Position numbers and translations under genes: made by a program. The notes beneath the pieces were generated by a model. The model had not been told where the DNA came from. It did no database searches and saw only the letters and a list, made by a program, of their open reading frames with translations. This document shows, piece by piece, positions 40,222-50,205 of a DNA stretch of 64,000 bases (the stretch's first letter is position 1; every line of letters starts with the position of its first letter). The stretch spans positions 1-64,000 of the forward strand of contig SUUT01000007.1 of the NCBI GenBank assembly GCA_015062385.1, in the 5' to 3' direction. Origin of the DNA: Alphaproteobacteria bacterium. GTDB lineage: Bacteria; Pseudomonadota; Alphaproteobacteria; CAAHEQ01; UBA3637.

Positions 40222-40989
40222 TTAAGCAATATTGAACAATTCAGTTGGGTCTATCTTAAATTGAAGCATTTTTGCTGTTTCTCTTCCACCATCGCCACCT
40301 TTTCTTTGAACTGTTATCTTTCCCAAATGAATATTACCATTATTTGATATTCCTATATCTCCATTGGAATAATGATTCATCACAAAGTTAATTGGTTTTA
40401 ATACCCAATCTAAAAAGTTTGTCTTTTTAATTACCAATACCCATTCTGCTGAAAATTGTCCTCTTCCTTTTAATATATCACTCACAATTAAATACTTATT
40501 TTCATTTAACCACGTTAATAAAATATTTTGCTCTTCTATTGTCATTTCATTTATAAACATTCTTCTTGAATCTTTTGTATTAGCTTTATATGGTGGCAAT
40601 TCTCCAACATAATGTTGTAATATTGTATAAACATCATTTGGTATATTCCACATATCTTTATATTTTACTAACCATCTTTTATCTATTTGATTAAATCCCT
40701 TTGCATTGCTAACCAATTTTACTTATATATTTTGACAATCAATTAAACTTTTGAATTTAATTGTAATTCTTACTTGAACTTGTATATCTGCTTTATATGA
40801 ACCTTTTATTTTTTCTGCTTTTACATATTCAATATCTTTTAGATCATAATTCATAGCAACTAACCAATCTCTTGCTAATTTGTTAGTTTGCCATTGATTA
40901 AATATATTAACTACATCTTTTTCATTCTGAAATCCTGCTTTTGCAGTTTCACTTCCTTTTTTTACTAAATCCATCTTACAAATCTCCAT
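40222..40989 (-). pseudogene. HinP1I-like type II restriction endonuclease interrupted by an in-frame TAA at 40723-40725
   Basis: ORFs 40723-40989 and 40222-40716 are in the same frame; joined DCQNI*VKLVSNAKGFNQIDKRW...VQRKGGDGGRETAKMLQFKIDPTELFNIA strongly resembles R.HinP1I from memory. Confidence 0.8.
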
Positions 40990-41971
40990 TTTTTATAATT
41001 AATTCTTTCAATGAAGAACCTATTGATTCAATGACATTAACACTCATAGCATTACCAGTTTGTTGTAATAATAAACTATCTCTATAACCTTTTGCTTTAT
41101 CAAATATATTTTTACCAAACCCTTGTAATAATAAACTTTCCCTTCCTGATAGTTTTCTTAATTTTCCATCTCTTACATATAAAATACCACTTCTTCCTGT
41201 TCTTAATGTTGGTATGTATCCTCTAAAAAATCTCATATCACTTTGTCTTGTATCTACGACTAAAAAATCTTCTGCCAAAATCTTGTTTAAATCATATTTG
41301 CCCACATTATATTTGTTATTCATATATTTTGACAACCATTCAAAATTATTATAATCATATTTTCTATCTGTATCTATTAAAAAATCTTTTAATTCTGCTT
41401 TCTTTTCATAAGGTTTAGGGAACTCATAATTTGAATAAGATAAATCTTTTCTAATTCCTACAAAATATATTCTTTCTCTTTTTTGTGGTAGTCCATAATC
41501 ATTACTTTTTAAAACTTGATAAAATACATTATATCCAACTTTATCAAGAAGTTGAACTATTGAGGTTAATGTTTCTCCCTCATTATGATTGGTTAAACCT
41601 TTTACATTTTCCAATATAAAATATTTCATATTCTTTTCTTTTAGTATCTTTTGAATATAAAATATTATTTGACCTCTTTCATCTTCAAAACCTTTTCTTA
41701 ATCCTTGTATTGAAAATGCCTGACAAGGAAATCCTGCTATTAACATATCAACATCAGGTATTTTATCCATTGATAACTTTGTTAAATCCCCCAATTCTTC
41801 TTCATTAGAAGTATCATAAAATGTTTTATATGTTTGTATTGATGTTTGTAATATTTCACTAAAACCTAAACACTTAAAACCATTTTTTTCAAGTCCTAAT
41901 CTTCCACCACCAATACCACTACACAAATCAACAAATGTTATCATTTTACTATTTTTCAAAAAAAAAGACAT
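40976..41971 (-). CDS. DNA (cytosine-5)-methyltransferase, probable partner of the HinP1I-like endonuclease
   Basis: FVDLCSGIGGGRLGLEKNGF (I), AGFPCQAFSIQG (IV), FILENVKGL (VI), LPQKRERIYFVG (VIII), QTGNAMSVNV (X). Confidence 0.95.
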   Translation of the reverse strand: MSFFLKNSKMITFVDLCSGIGGGRLGLEKNGFKCLGFSEILQTSIQTYKTFYDTSNEEELGDLTKLSMDKIPDVDMLIAGFPCQAFSIQGLRKGFEDERGQIIFYIQKILKEKNMKYFILENVKGLTNHNEGETLTSIVQLLDKVGYNVFYQVLKSNDYGLPQKRERIYFVGIRKDLSYSNYEFPKPYEKKAELKDFLIDTDRKYDYNNFEWLSKYMNNKYNVGKYDLNKILAEDFLVVDTRQSDMRFFRGYIPTLRTGRSGILYVRDGKLRKLSGRESLLLQGFGKNIFDKAKGYRDSLLLQQTGNAMSVNVIESIGSSLKELIIKNGDL

Positions 41972-42098
41972 TATTATTAGTTTCGGTTATTGTACTGGAT
42001 ATAATTACATTTAGCAAGAATAATTTAACAGGGTCAAAGATTTCTTCTTTAACCCTGTTATTTATCAAATATTATGTATTTAAAACAATACAGACACC

Positions 42099-42782
42099 TT
42101 ATCGATACAATTCATTTTGCCCTTGATGCACCGTTTTGCATCCTTTTAAAATAGTTTTGCTTTGTTGTGGATTAACTAATTGTTCCACTATCTTCAATCC
42201 ATCAAAAATAACCTCATGATAATCTATCATTGCATTTTTAAGCTGTAACACATCCTTGCCGTACGGATTCTTTTGTTCTTTAACTGCTAATTCTTTGGCA
42301 CACTCAACCAAACTTGTCAGATTATCAACAATATCTGTCAATTTCTGCTTAACTGCTTGGTAGGTTTGTGTCGATAACGTTTCACTTAAAACTTTTTTAG
42401 ACGGCAAAAACAATTCATAGACACTTGCATCATCCGCCATTGCAAACATGTAATTTTTTGACTTCCCTTTTATCGGTTGAACCAAAACTCTATATACCGC
42501 AATATGAGAATCTTTCTCTTTGTATTTGGCATAGTTAATCGTTTCACCTTTAGGTGTCTTAAATTGAAAATTAAAATTATCCGAATAATTCATCTCATCT
42601 GCTTGAGTGGCTACTGTTTCATTTTTGCTGTCGAATGTGGACAATAATTTTCCTAGCCCTTCAAAACAAAACATTGCTTTTGACGGACACATATTTTTAT
42701 CTTGATCAGCATTCGAATTATGGCTCTCCGAATAAAGAGCACCGAACAAAAATAAAGGAAGGATTATTTTCTTATTATTCAT
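42099..42782 (-). CDS. Putative secreted protein of unknown function
   Basis: 227 aa; hydrophobic N-terminus MNNKKIILPLFLFGALYSESHNSNA; diverged version of the 157-bp element lies upstream (about 42860-42912). Confidence 0.6.
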   Translation of the reverse strand: MNNKKIILPLFLFGALYSESHNSNADQDKNMCPSKAMFCFEGLGKLLSTFDSKNETVATQADEMNYSDNFNFQFKTPKGETINYAKYKEKDSHIAVYRVLVQPIKGKSKNYMFAMADDASVYELFLPSKKVLSETLSTQTYQAVKQKLTDIVDNLTSLVECAKELAVKEQKNPYGKDVLQLKNAMIDYHEVIFDGLKIVEQLVNPQQSKTILKGCKTVHQGQNELYR

Positions 42783-42955
42783 AGCATTACCTCCAACAAA
42801 TCATACAGATTATACTGAATGGTAACATAAAAAACTTTTTATGTCAACCATTTTGAAAAAATACAAAAAAGTAAAAAAAATTGTTGCGTTTTAACGTACC
42901 TTTTTTACAGATAAAGCCTTTTGTAAAAATAAAAGACTTTGCCAATTCAAAACCC

Positions 42956-43456
42956 TCAAATTAAATAATTGATAAAATCGGATTGAATCAAACTATATGT
43001 TCTTTCATTTTTTTCTCTATCGGTACTTATCTGCTTAAATCCTAATTGTTCATAAACATGTCGGGCAACCATATTATTACAATCAACATGAACAACAATT
43101 TGCGCATAATGAAATACTTCAAACAAATAATTTATAAATAAACTTAAAAATTTTTTACCCAATCCTTGCCGATGAAACGCAAAATCACAAATTTTAATCC
43201 CAATTTCAACACTGCACTCATCTGTTTGCCGATAGTGCATCTCACCAACTGATCGTGAATCAAATTCAAGCATAAAATGCTCAACTTTACCAAAGGCATC
43301 TTTTTTCAATAAATTTGATACACATTCCGTGTTTGTTCCGACACCTTTCGGAAAACCGGCATGAGCCATTATATTCCCATCATTCCACCATGAAACCAGT
43401 TGTTGAACATCTGTTTCTTGCGCCTGTCTTACCCTTAAATTACCAAATCTCAACAT
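42956..43456 (-). CDS. GNAT-family N-acetyltransferase
   Basis: MLRFGNLRVRQAQETDVQQLVSWWND...; IGIKICDFAFHRQGLGKKFLSLFINYLF; HVYEQLGFKQI. Start moved to the internal Met. Confidence 0.8.
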   Translation of the reverse strand: MLRFGNLRVRQAQETDVQQLVSWWNDGNIMAHAGFPKGVGTNTECVSNLLKKDAFGKVEHFMLEFDSRSVGEMHYRQTDECSVEIGIKICDFAFHRQGLGKKFLSLFINYLFEVFHYAQIVVHVDCNNMVARHVYEQLGFKQISTDREKNERTYSLIQSDFINYLI

Positions 43457-43977
43457 TATTTTATCCTTAATCCACTTCCAATTAATAAACCAGATAAAAA
43501 AATTGTCAACCGAAAAATCAATTATAATATAAAATGAAAAAGAGACATCCGGTGGAAACAGATGTCTCTTTGATGAAAGAGGAACAAAAAAAGGGGGGGG
43601 GGACGTTCTCTCTTTCATATTATGACGTTTGGCTTTAAAACATAGGGAGACTAACACGCCAAACATCCTCATCTCATTGATGATAATTATGTTATATCAT
43701 TTTGTTTTATATTTGTCAATACTTTTTTGCAAAGTTTTGACAAAATAAATACATTTTTTATATCTTACTGTTTTTTAATGTTTATTTTTAGATATTTTTT
43801 CGCAAAAAGAATAAAAACAACTTCATTTTTTTATATTCGAGAATACAAAAAAAGAATTTTTTTTCAAAATTATTTAGATCTTACACAAAAAAACCTATTT
43901 TAAACGAATTCATCCAATCAACACGGTTGTTTCGATTCGAAAAAAATAAAAATATTCATTTAAAATCAAAATATTAT

Positions 43978-44631
43978 TTATGTAAAAAGATTAACCATCC
44001 GTTGAAAAAACGGTAATAATGTACCCACAAACAACGAAATAACGTTAATACCCATCATCGGCAAAACAAATAACAGTCCCATCAAAATAAAAAAGCCATA
44101 CTGTTCTGTTTCCTGATATTTCGAACTATATGGTTCCGGCAACAGTGAAACCAAAATCCGCCCACCATCCAATGGTAAAACCGGAAACAAATTAAAAATA
44201 CCAATAATTAAAGATAATGACACACCATTATAAACATTCAGCAATATCCATGTTAAAATCGGGGATTCAGATGGCAATACAGCAACTGCAACACGTGCAA
44301 GTAAAACAAACAAAATTGCCAACACGAAATTTGAAACCGGACCAGCCAAAGCAACCAATCCCATATCTCGTTTAGGATTTTGCAAAGCACTGAAATTAAC
44401 CGGCACAGGTTTGGCCCAACCAAACAAAACAGGAGCCTGTGCAACAATTAATACAATCGGCATTACAAGGGTTCCCAAAATATCAATATGTGTTAATGGG
44501 TTCAATGTCAGACGCCCTGCTCTTTTAGCTGTTGTATCACCTAATTGCAAGGCAACAAATCCATGAGCAACCTCATGCAAAATAATGGTTAACAATAAAG
44601 GAAGAACCCAGGTTGTTATTGTATAAATCAT
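43978..44631 (-). CDS. Site-2 protease-family (M50) membrane metalloprotease
   Basis: IILHEVAHGFVALQLGD (HExxH) and FNLFPVLPLDGGRIL. Confidence 0.92.
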   Translation of the reverse strand: MIYTITTWVLPLLLTIILHEVAHGFVALQLGDTTAKRAGRLTLNPLTHIDILGTLVMPIVLIVAQAPVLFGWAKPVPVNFSALQNPKRDMGLVALAGPVSNFVLAILFVLLARVAVAVLPSESPILTWILLNVYNGVSLSLIIGIFNLFPVLPLDGGRILVSLLPEPYSSKYQETEQYGFFILMGLLFVLPMMGINVISLFVGTLLPFFQRMVNLFT

Positions 44632-44640
44632 GACCCCTCA

Positions 44641-45903
44641 CTATTTTGCCGGCACACAATCTTGTTTTTGAGCCTTCAACTTATCACACAAGGCGGCAGC
44701 CATATCCCGAGAAGCGAACTGACCGACTTTCAAACGATAGAATGTTCCTTTACCTGTGATTTTAGCCGATTCGATTTTATAAGACATATCTGAAAGCAAT
44801 GCTTTGTGTTTAAACAAAATACGTTTCCAAGCTGTTTCAACTGCTGATTTATTATTAGAAGAAAACAACTGAACTTTCCATTCGCCTTTAATCACCGGCG
44901 TTTTTGATTGCTGGTTTGTTGTTTTAACTTCTTTTTCAATTGATTTTTTTACATCCGATGCTTTTGCCAACATTAATGTCTCCGGTTCTGAAACAGGTTT
45001 TAATTCAGTTTTCACAGGAGCAACAACCGGCAATTTAGGCTTTTCAATAACAATCTCTTTAACCTGATTGGCATCTTTTACCGGTTCAACAACCGGATTT
45101 GCCGTTTTTTGAACATTTACTTCATCTAACGGATTAACAGCTTTAACTTCATTCATCTGAACAAAAGTTTCTTCCGGTTCTTCTTCAATTGTTAAAATTT
45201 GAGGCATAACCGGTTTTTCTGGCTCCGGAAACAAACTTTCAACTTTTGTCGTCACATTATTTGAACGAATCCGATTATACACTAATTTATCCTGATCGGG
45301 AATATTAATTCCTCCGGTCTGCACCGGCAATTCTTTTACAACAGTCGGCTCAGCTGTAATCGTCACAACCTCACCAATTTCATCCGAATCCCCATTAAAC
45401 AAGAAAAAGCCGGCAGCTGCAACACCCAAAATACCGACCAACACCGTTAAACCAATTAGATGCAGCTTCATGGACGGAAAACGTTTTTCTTCAATAAAAT
45501 CGTTTGAAACAAGCGGTTCCGGACGAAATGGTGCTGAAAAAGGCGTTTCTCCAAAAGAAAAAGAGGTATCTTTTCCCTCATCTGAACTGGCAGAAAATGC
45601 ATTATCAAACGATGTATTCAACCCAGAAATTTTACTTTCAAAAGATGGGTTTAACTCTGATGGCTTTTCAACATTCTCAGATAAAAAACGCTGTCTATCC
45701 CCTCTCAAATGTGATACAGATGACATTGATTGTTCATTGCTTATCACGGCTCCTGCTTGATTTGACGATGAATAAGCCATAGACTGAACACTTCCTGTCT
45801 GAACGGAAGAAGTTGTCGGTTTTTGAGGTAATTGTGTAAAGACCGGCTCTCTTCGATGTGTTAAATCTTCTGAAATTTCTCTGATTTTATCAAATTCATC
45901 CAT
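44641..45903 (-). CDS. SPOR-domain cell envelope protein
   Basis: Single TM (LIGLTVLVGILGVAAAGFFLF); C-terminal WKVQLFSSNNKSAVETAWKRILFKHKALLSDMSYKIESAKITGKGTFYRLKVGQFASRDMAAALCDKLKAQKQDC. Confidence 0.88.
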   Translation of the reverse strand: MDEFDKIREISEDLTHRREPVFTQLPQKPTTSSVQTGSVQSMAYSSSNQAGAVISNEQSMSSVSHLRGDRQRFLSENVEKPSELNPSFESKISGLNTSFDNAFSASSDEGKDTSFSFGETPFSAPFRPEPLVSNDFIEEKRFPSMKLHLIGLTVLVGILGVAAAGFFLFNGDSDEIGEVVTITAEPTVVKELPVQTGGINIPDQDKLVYNRIRSNNVTTKVESLFPEPEKPVMPQILTIEEEPEETFVQMNEVKAVNPLDEVNVQKTANPVVEPVKDANQVKEIVIEKPKLPVVAPVKTELKPVSEPETLMLAKASDVKKSIEKEVKTTNQQSKTPVIKGEWKVQLFSSNNKSAVETAWKRILFKHKALLSDMSYKIESAKITGKGTFYRLKVGQFASRDMAAALCDKLKAQKQDCVPAK

Positions 45904-46017
45904 AACAAACTCCTAAAAAAACAAGAATTAATTGAGGAAAAAATAGCACATTTTCAACGACAAACGCAAGAATTATTTTAAAAAAACAAAAAAAATTAAA
46001 AAAAACGAAAAAAAGTC

Positions 46018-46046
46018 TTGACTGTTTATTTTTTTTAGGATATATG
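46018..46046 (+). promoter_or_regulatory. Putative promoter of tRNA-Leu
   Basis: TTGACT-N17-TATATG. Confidence 0.6.
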
Positions 46047-46072
46047 TATTTCTACAAAGTTTATCAGGCGAT

Positions 46073-46161
46073 GCGGATATGGCGGAACTGGTAGACGCAA
46101 CAGACTTAAAATCTGTTGGGACTTTGCTCCCGTGCCGGTTCGATTCCGGCTTTCCGCACCA
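46073..46161 (+). tRNA. tRNA-Leu(TAA)
   Basis: GCGGATA...TTTCCGC-A-CCA, anticodon arm acaga-ctTAAaa-tctgt, long variable arm, CCA encoded. Confidence 0.93.
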
Positions 46162-46193
46162 CAAAAAAACACCCTTTCAAAGGGTGTTTTTTT
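46162..46193 (+). terminator. tRNA-Leu intrinsic terminator
   Basis: aaaaaaacaccctttcaaagggtgttttttt. Confidence 0.85.
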
Positions 46194-46336
46194 ATGGTAT
46201 AGTTCCGGAGACGAAGTCGGCACGGGACTGTGCCGGTTCGGTCGCAAGCCTATGCGAACGGACGTCCGTAGGACGGTTTTTCAACTTGCTTGAAAAATAA
46301 ATTGCCTCGCAATTTACATTCCGGATTTCCGCTTTA
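46194..46336. repeat. Single relative of the tRNA-Pro downstream unit, ending in a degenerate copy of the tRNA-Leu 3' end
   Basis: GGTTCGGTCGCAAGCCTATGCGAACGGACGTCCGTAGGACGGT vs Pro-array GGTTCGGTCGCGAGCCGATGCGAGCGGACGTCCGAAGGACGGT; ATTCCGGATTTCCGC at 46318 vs tRNA ATTCCGGCTTTCCGC at 46143. Confidence 0.8.
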
Positions 46337-46451
46337 AAATTTCAATAAATATATTCCCAAAATTCATTAATATCTAATCTACCATAAAAATACAAATTTT
46401 CAAAAATTAAAAATATAAACGCCAATTAACTAGATAACACCTATCCTTATT

Positions 46452-47807
46452 TTAAATTTTTTGTCTTTCGCTTTGCAATTTTTTACGCCAATCTAAATAA
46501 GAACCTCGTCGCATATATCTTTTTTGCAATAAAGATCCAAGCGTTTTATAAATCGCTTCTCCATTTTCAAAATATACAAACTGAATACTTCCAGAAGGCT
46601 CAACAACAATTTGAGGTGTAAAAGCTTTATCTTCCAAAAGAAGTAATTCACTTTCTTTAAAATCTTTTGCCCGCCCTGCTCTATATATTTCAACATCTTC
46701 AACCGAAAAATCTCTAAAAATTGCCTTATCTACCTGTGCTCCCGATTTTAACTGCAAATGACTCAGCTTAATCAACTCTTTTTTCACACCCCACTTTTCA
46801 AGCAAATCTAATGTTTCATTAAGCTGTCTAATATTTTTATCCATATTTTCATGTGGTGTATCAACAAATGATAGAGATATAACTGTTTTATTAACCATTT
46901 TAAAAAGTGCTTTTTGGGATGTAAGTGTATTTACCCCTTTTGTCATAATGCTAATCGGTATACAATTATAAAAAGAACGAATAAATACATCTCCGGCATC
47001 AACACCCATAATATCATCATGATAACTTAAACTATCCGAATCAAAAAAGAATTTTCCAAAAAAAGCATCTTCACTAAAACCAAATTCTTTTCCATTCAAA
47101 ACTGGTAATTTTTTATACGTTTTCCATAAATGATTATGCAAGCTCAAAAACATCGGATACGGCATATGTGTCAAATTCGGCGTTGCACGCATTAAACAAT
47201 GAGAACAATTATTTAAACATCCCTTCGTTAGCTGTATTATCGGATAATTATCTCCGATTTTTTCATAATTTTCACTGAGTATTAATGGGTATAACAGGCT
47301 TTTTGCCGAAATATCCCATTTTTTATATAAATCAATATCCATATAAAATTTATGTGCCGCTTTTTGGGCCAATCTGACAACTTTCTTGGTCAATATTCCC
47401 TTTTGAAGTGCCTGATTTAAAATATTCAGTACTTTTTCACCTTTTGGTGAAAGAAGATTTTCTCCCTGCCCATTTATTAAGCCTTGATTGGTATCTGAAA
47501 GCGGAACAGAACAATTTTGATATTTTGACAAAACGAAAACAGCTCGTTTTACCCAATATTTATCAAGTTGCATTTGAATGGTTTTATCATTTGCTTTCAA
47601 CAACGAAGAAACAGCTAAATCTCTTATTTCAGTAGGAATTATTTCCAGTTCTATCGGATCAATTTTATTTTCAGAAATTTTATGTCCCAATAATGCCAAA
47701 AATATGGGGGAATAAATCTGCATCAGATTCAGCATATCAAAATATTTCTCTACACATTCAGCAGAATCCTTTACTTCCTCGCATAATTTTAATAGTTTGT
47801 TTAGCAT
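46452..47807 (-). CDS. Radical SAM-like protein
   Basis: PIIQLTKGCLNNCSHCLMRATPNLTH contains CxxxCxxC; 451 aa. Confidence 0.7.
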   Translation of the reverse strand: MLNKLLKLCEEVKDSAECVEKYFDMLNLMQIYSPIFLALLGHKISENKIDPIELEIIPTEIRDLAVSSLLKANDKTIQMQLDKYWVKRAVFVLSKYQNCSVPLSDTNQGLINGQGENLLSPKGEKVLNILNQALQKGILTKKVVRLAQKAAHKFYMDIDLYKKWDISAKSLLYPLILSENYEKIGDNYPIIQLTKGCLNNCSHCLMRATPNLTHMPYPMFLSLHNHLWKTYKKLPVLNGKEFGFSEDAFFGKFFFDSDSLSYHDDIMGVDAGDVFIRSFYNCIPISIMTKGVNTLTSQKALFKMVNKTVISLSFVDTPHENMDKNIRQLNETLDLLEKWGVKKELIKLSHLQLKSGAQVDKAIFRDFSVEDVEIYRAGRAKDFKESELLLLEDKAFTPQIVVEPSGSIQFVYFENGEAIYKTLGSLLQKRYMRRGSYLDWRKKLQSERQKI

Positions 47808-47962
47808 TTCATATCCTTTTCAAATAAAAAAATAACACAACTTTTGTTTTATGTCAATTTTTTTAACAAATACTTTAAAGCTATTTTTTAAAACAGCATC
47901 AAATCAACTTGACATTTGACATATTTCAATTTAAAATATAGGAACAGATTAGAAACAAAAAA

Positions 47963-49132
47963 ATGCCTTTAATAAAAGAACACGTGATTGCTTTGGTAGA
48001 TTGCGACTGCTTTTTTGTCAGTTGCGAACGGGTAGATAATCCCCAATTAAACAACAAACCCGTCTGTGTAACCACCGGAGCAACAAGTAAAGACATCATT
48101 GTTTCCCGCTCCAATGAAGCAAAAGAATTAGGTATTAAAATGGGAACTCCTTTGTTTCAATTAAGCGGAAAATTCAATAATGTTCATTATATCCCTGCCC
48201 GACATAACCGATATGCCGAAATTTCTAAACAAGTTATGACCGTTTTAAAATTGTTTACACCTGATGTAGAAGAAGTATCAATTGACGAAGCTTATTTGGA
48301 TTTAACAGGAATGAGCAAACTTTACAACCTGACATATGAAAATCTGATAAAAAAAATTCGTCAAACAGTTTTAGAAAAAACACAGATACCAGTTTCTATT
48401 GGACTCAGCACATCCAAAACCCTTGCAAAATTAGCAAGTGACAAAGCTAAAAAGAACAAGGGCATCTTTATTATCCATCCCCAAAAAGCAAAAGAAATCT
48501 TAAAAAATATTGAATTGGAAGAAATTTGCGGTATTAATCATAAAACGGCTGTTAATTTTGCAACAAAAGGTATTTTTACAATTGATGATTTTTTACAATA
48601 TGACCCACATCGAATTCGTCAACTCTTTGGAATTCACGGAGAAAAATTAAGATATGAACTGGCTGGAATATCCGTATCACCGGTTAATCCAGTAGAAGAA
48701 GCCCCACAATCAATTCAAGACACAAAAGCATTAGAAGATTTTACCGACAATTTAAATATTTTGGAAAATGCACTCTCTTATCATATTCACAAAGCATCTC
48801 AAAAACTCAGGAAACAGAATGGATACTGCAATACATTATCCGTTATGCTTCGAACAAAAGATTTTAAAGTGATTGAGGCAACGGTTAAATTGGAAAAGCC
48901 CACCAATTCCGAACAAACTTTATTAAAGCACGCCCAAGAACTGATAAAAAAAATCTACCAATCAAAAACTTTATACCGTTCTGTCGGAATTACATTAAAA
49001 AATCTTGTGTACGGAAAACCCGTTCAACAATCACTATTTGAACAAGAAGAACGTGAAGATGATAAAATATCCCGTTTGATTGACGAACTGGAACAAAAAT
49101 ACGGAAAACAAGTGGTAAAATTAGGTATATAA
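47963..49132 (+). CDS. dinB: Y-family DNA polymerase (DinB/Pol IV-like)
   Basis: IALVDCDCFFVSCERVDNPQLNNKPVCV; EEVSIDEAYLDLTGM; PVSIGLSTSKTLAKLASDKAK. Confidence 0.9.
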   Translation: MPLIKEHVIALVDCDCFFVSCERVDNPQLNNKPVCVTTGATSKDIIVSRSNEAKELGIKMGTPLFQLSGKFNNVHYIPARHNRYAEISKQVMTVLKLFTPDVEEVSIDEAYLDLTGMSKLYNLTYENLIKKIRQTVLEKTQIPVSIGLSTSKTLAKLASDKAKKNKGIFIIHPQKAKEILKNIELEEICGINHKTAVNFATKGIFTIDDFLQYDPHRIRQLFGIHGEKLRYELAGISVSPVNPVEEAPQSIQDTKALEDFTDNLNILENALSYHIHKASQKLRKQNGYCNTLSVMLRTKDFKVIEATVKLEKPTNSEQTLLKHAQELIKKIYQSKTLYRSVGITLKNLVYGKPVQQSLFEQEEREDDKISRLIDELEQKYGKQVVKLGI

Positions 49133-49184
49133 ACATCATAAAAATATTCATATACGTAATATACATTTTTCTGTTGTTTATTAA

Positions 49185-49670
49185 AAAATATCATCCAAAA
49201 AACGTTTAGAGAAACGACAACTCAACAAACTATTAAAACGACTACAACAAGATGATATTCTTATTGCATCGGAAATATCAAGGTTGGGACGAAATTCACT
49301 GGAAGTTATGAGTATTTTACAACATTGTTTTGAAAAAAACTGTCAAGTTTGGACTTTAAAAGAAAATTATCGCTTAGGAGGCGATATTCAAAGTAAAGTT
49401 TTAGCGTTTGCATTTTCACTTGCCGCCGAAATTGAACGACAACTCATTTCCAAAAGAACAAAAAATTCATTAGAACGATCAAAAAACAAAGGAAAACAAT
49501 TAGGTCGTCCATACAGTATGTCATACATAAAATTAAAAAGAAACGAAAAAAAAGTTAAAGAAATGATTAGAAACAACACCACCAAAGCCGAAATAGCCCG
49601 ACAAATGAAATGTTCATGGATTACAGTTCATCGCTATCTTAAAAACAACCTCGACATACCCAAAAATTAA
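49185..49670 (+). pseudogene. Serine recombinase/DNA invertase, N-terminal catalytic region missing
   Basis: Open frame from 49185: KISSKKRLEKRQLNKLLKRLQQDDILIASEISRLGRNSLEVMSILQHCFEKNCQVWTLKENYRLG...AFSLAAEIERQLISKRTKNSLERSK + C-terminal HTH; no YxRVST segment upstream, TAA at 49182. Confidence 0.8.
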
Positions 49671-49749
49671 AATTAAACTTTAACATTGTTTAAAGCATTT
49701 GTACTTTTTGATAAAAAAGCACAAACGGGGGACAATATTTGTCGTAAAA

Positions 49750-50193
49750 TCAAAAATCTTCTTCATAAAATGTTGTATTTGAATTAATTTGAGCAACAGC
49801 TTTTTGAATATAGGGGCACACATTTTCAGGAAGATTATCCCATTGATGCCATTCTAACCGTTCACATTTATGTGGTTCTTTATTTTCAATTTTTCCTGAC
49901 CACTTATAACATTCAAAATAAAACTGTAAATATTCTTGCCCCTTATTACTATGACAAATTGTTTTTAAAATCAAATCTACCGGACGGATATCAATACCAA
50001 TTTCTTCTTTTACTTCCCGAACGGCCGCTGAAACAATCTGTTCTTTTCCGTCCAAATGTCCGCCGACAAATCCCCAACACCCATTAAACGAACAATTTTG
50101 GCGTAATTGTAATAAAACAGTATCCCCTTTTCTTAACATAACAAAAATACCGATAGGAATTTTAAACCGTTCTGTATCTGACATTATGTACAC
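49750..50193 (-). CDS. NUDIX hydrolase
   Basis: GFVGGHLDGKEQIVSAAVREVKEEIGID Nudix box. Confidence 0.93.
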   Translation of the reverse strand: MYIMSDTERFKIPIGIFVMLRKGDTVLLQLRQNCSFNGCWGFVGGHLDGKEQIVSAAVREVKEEIGIDIRPVDLILKTICHSNKGQEYLQFYFECYKWSGKIENKEPHKCERLEWHQWDNLPENVCPYIQKAVAQINSNTTFYEEDF

Positions 50194-50205
50194 CTAAATT
50201 GTTAA

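Noticed and set aside
45504-45782. Plus-strand ORFs opposite the SPOR-domain gene
   Set aside because: Antisense to a confident CDS and without initiation signals.
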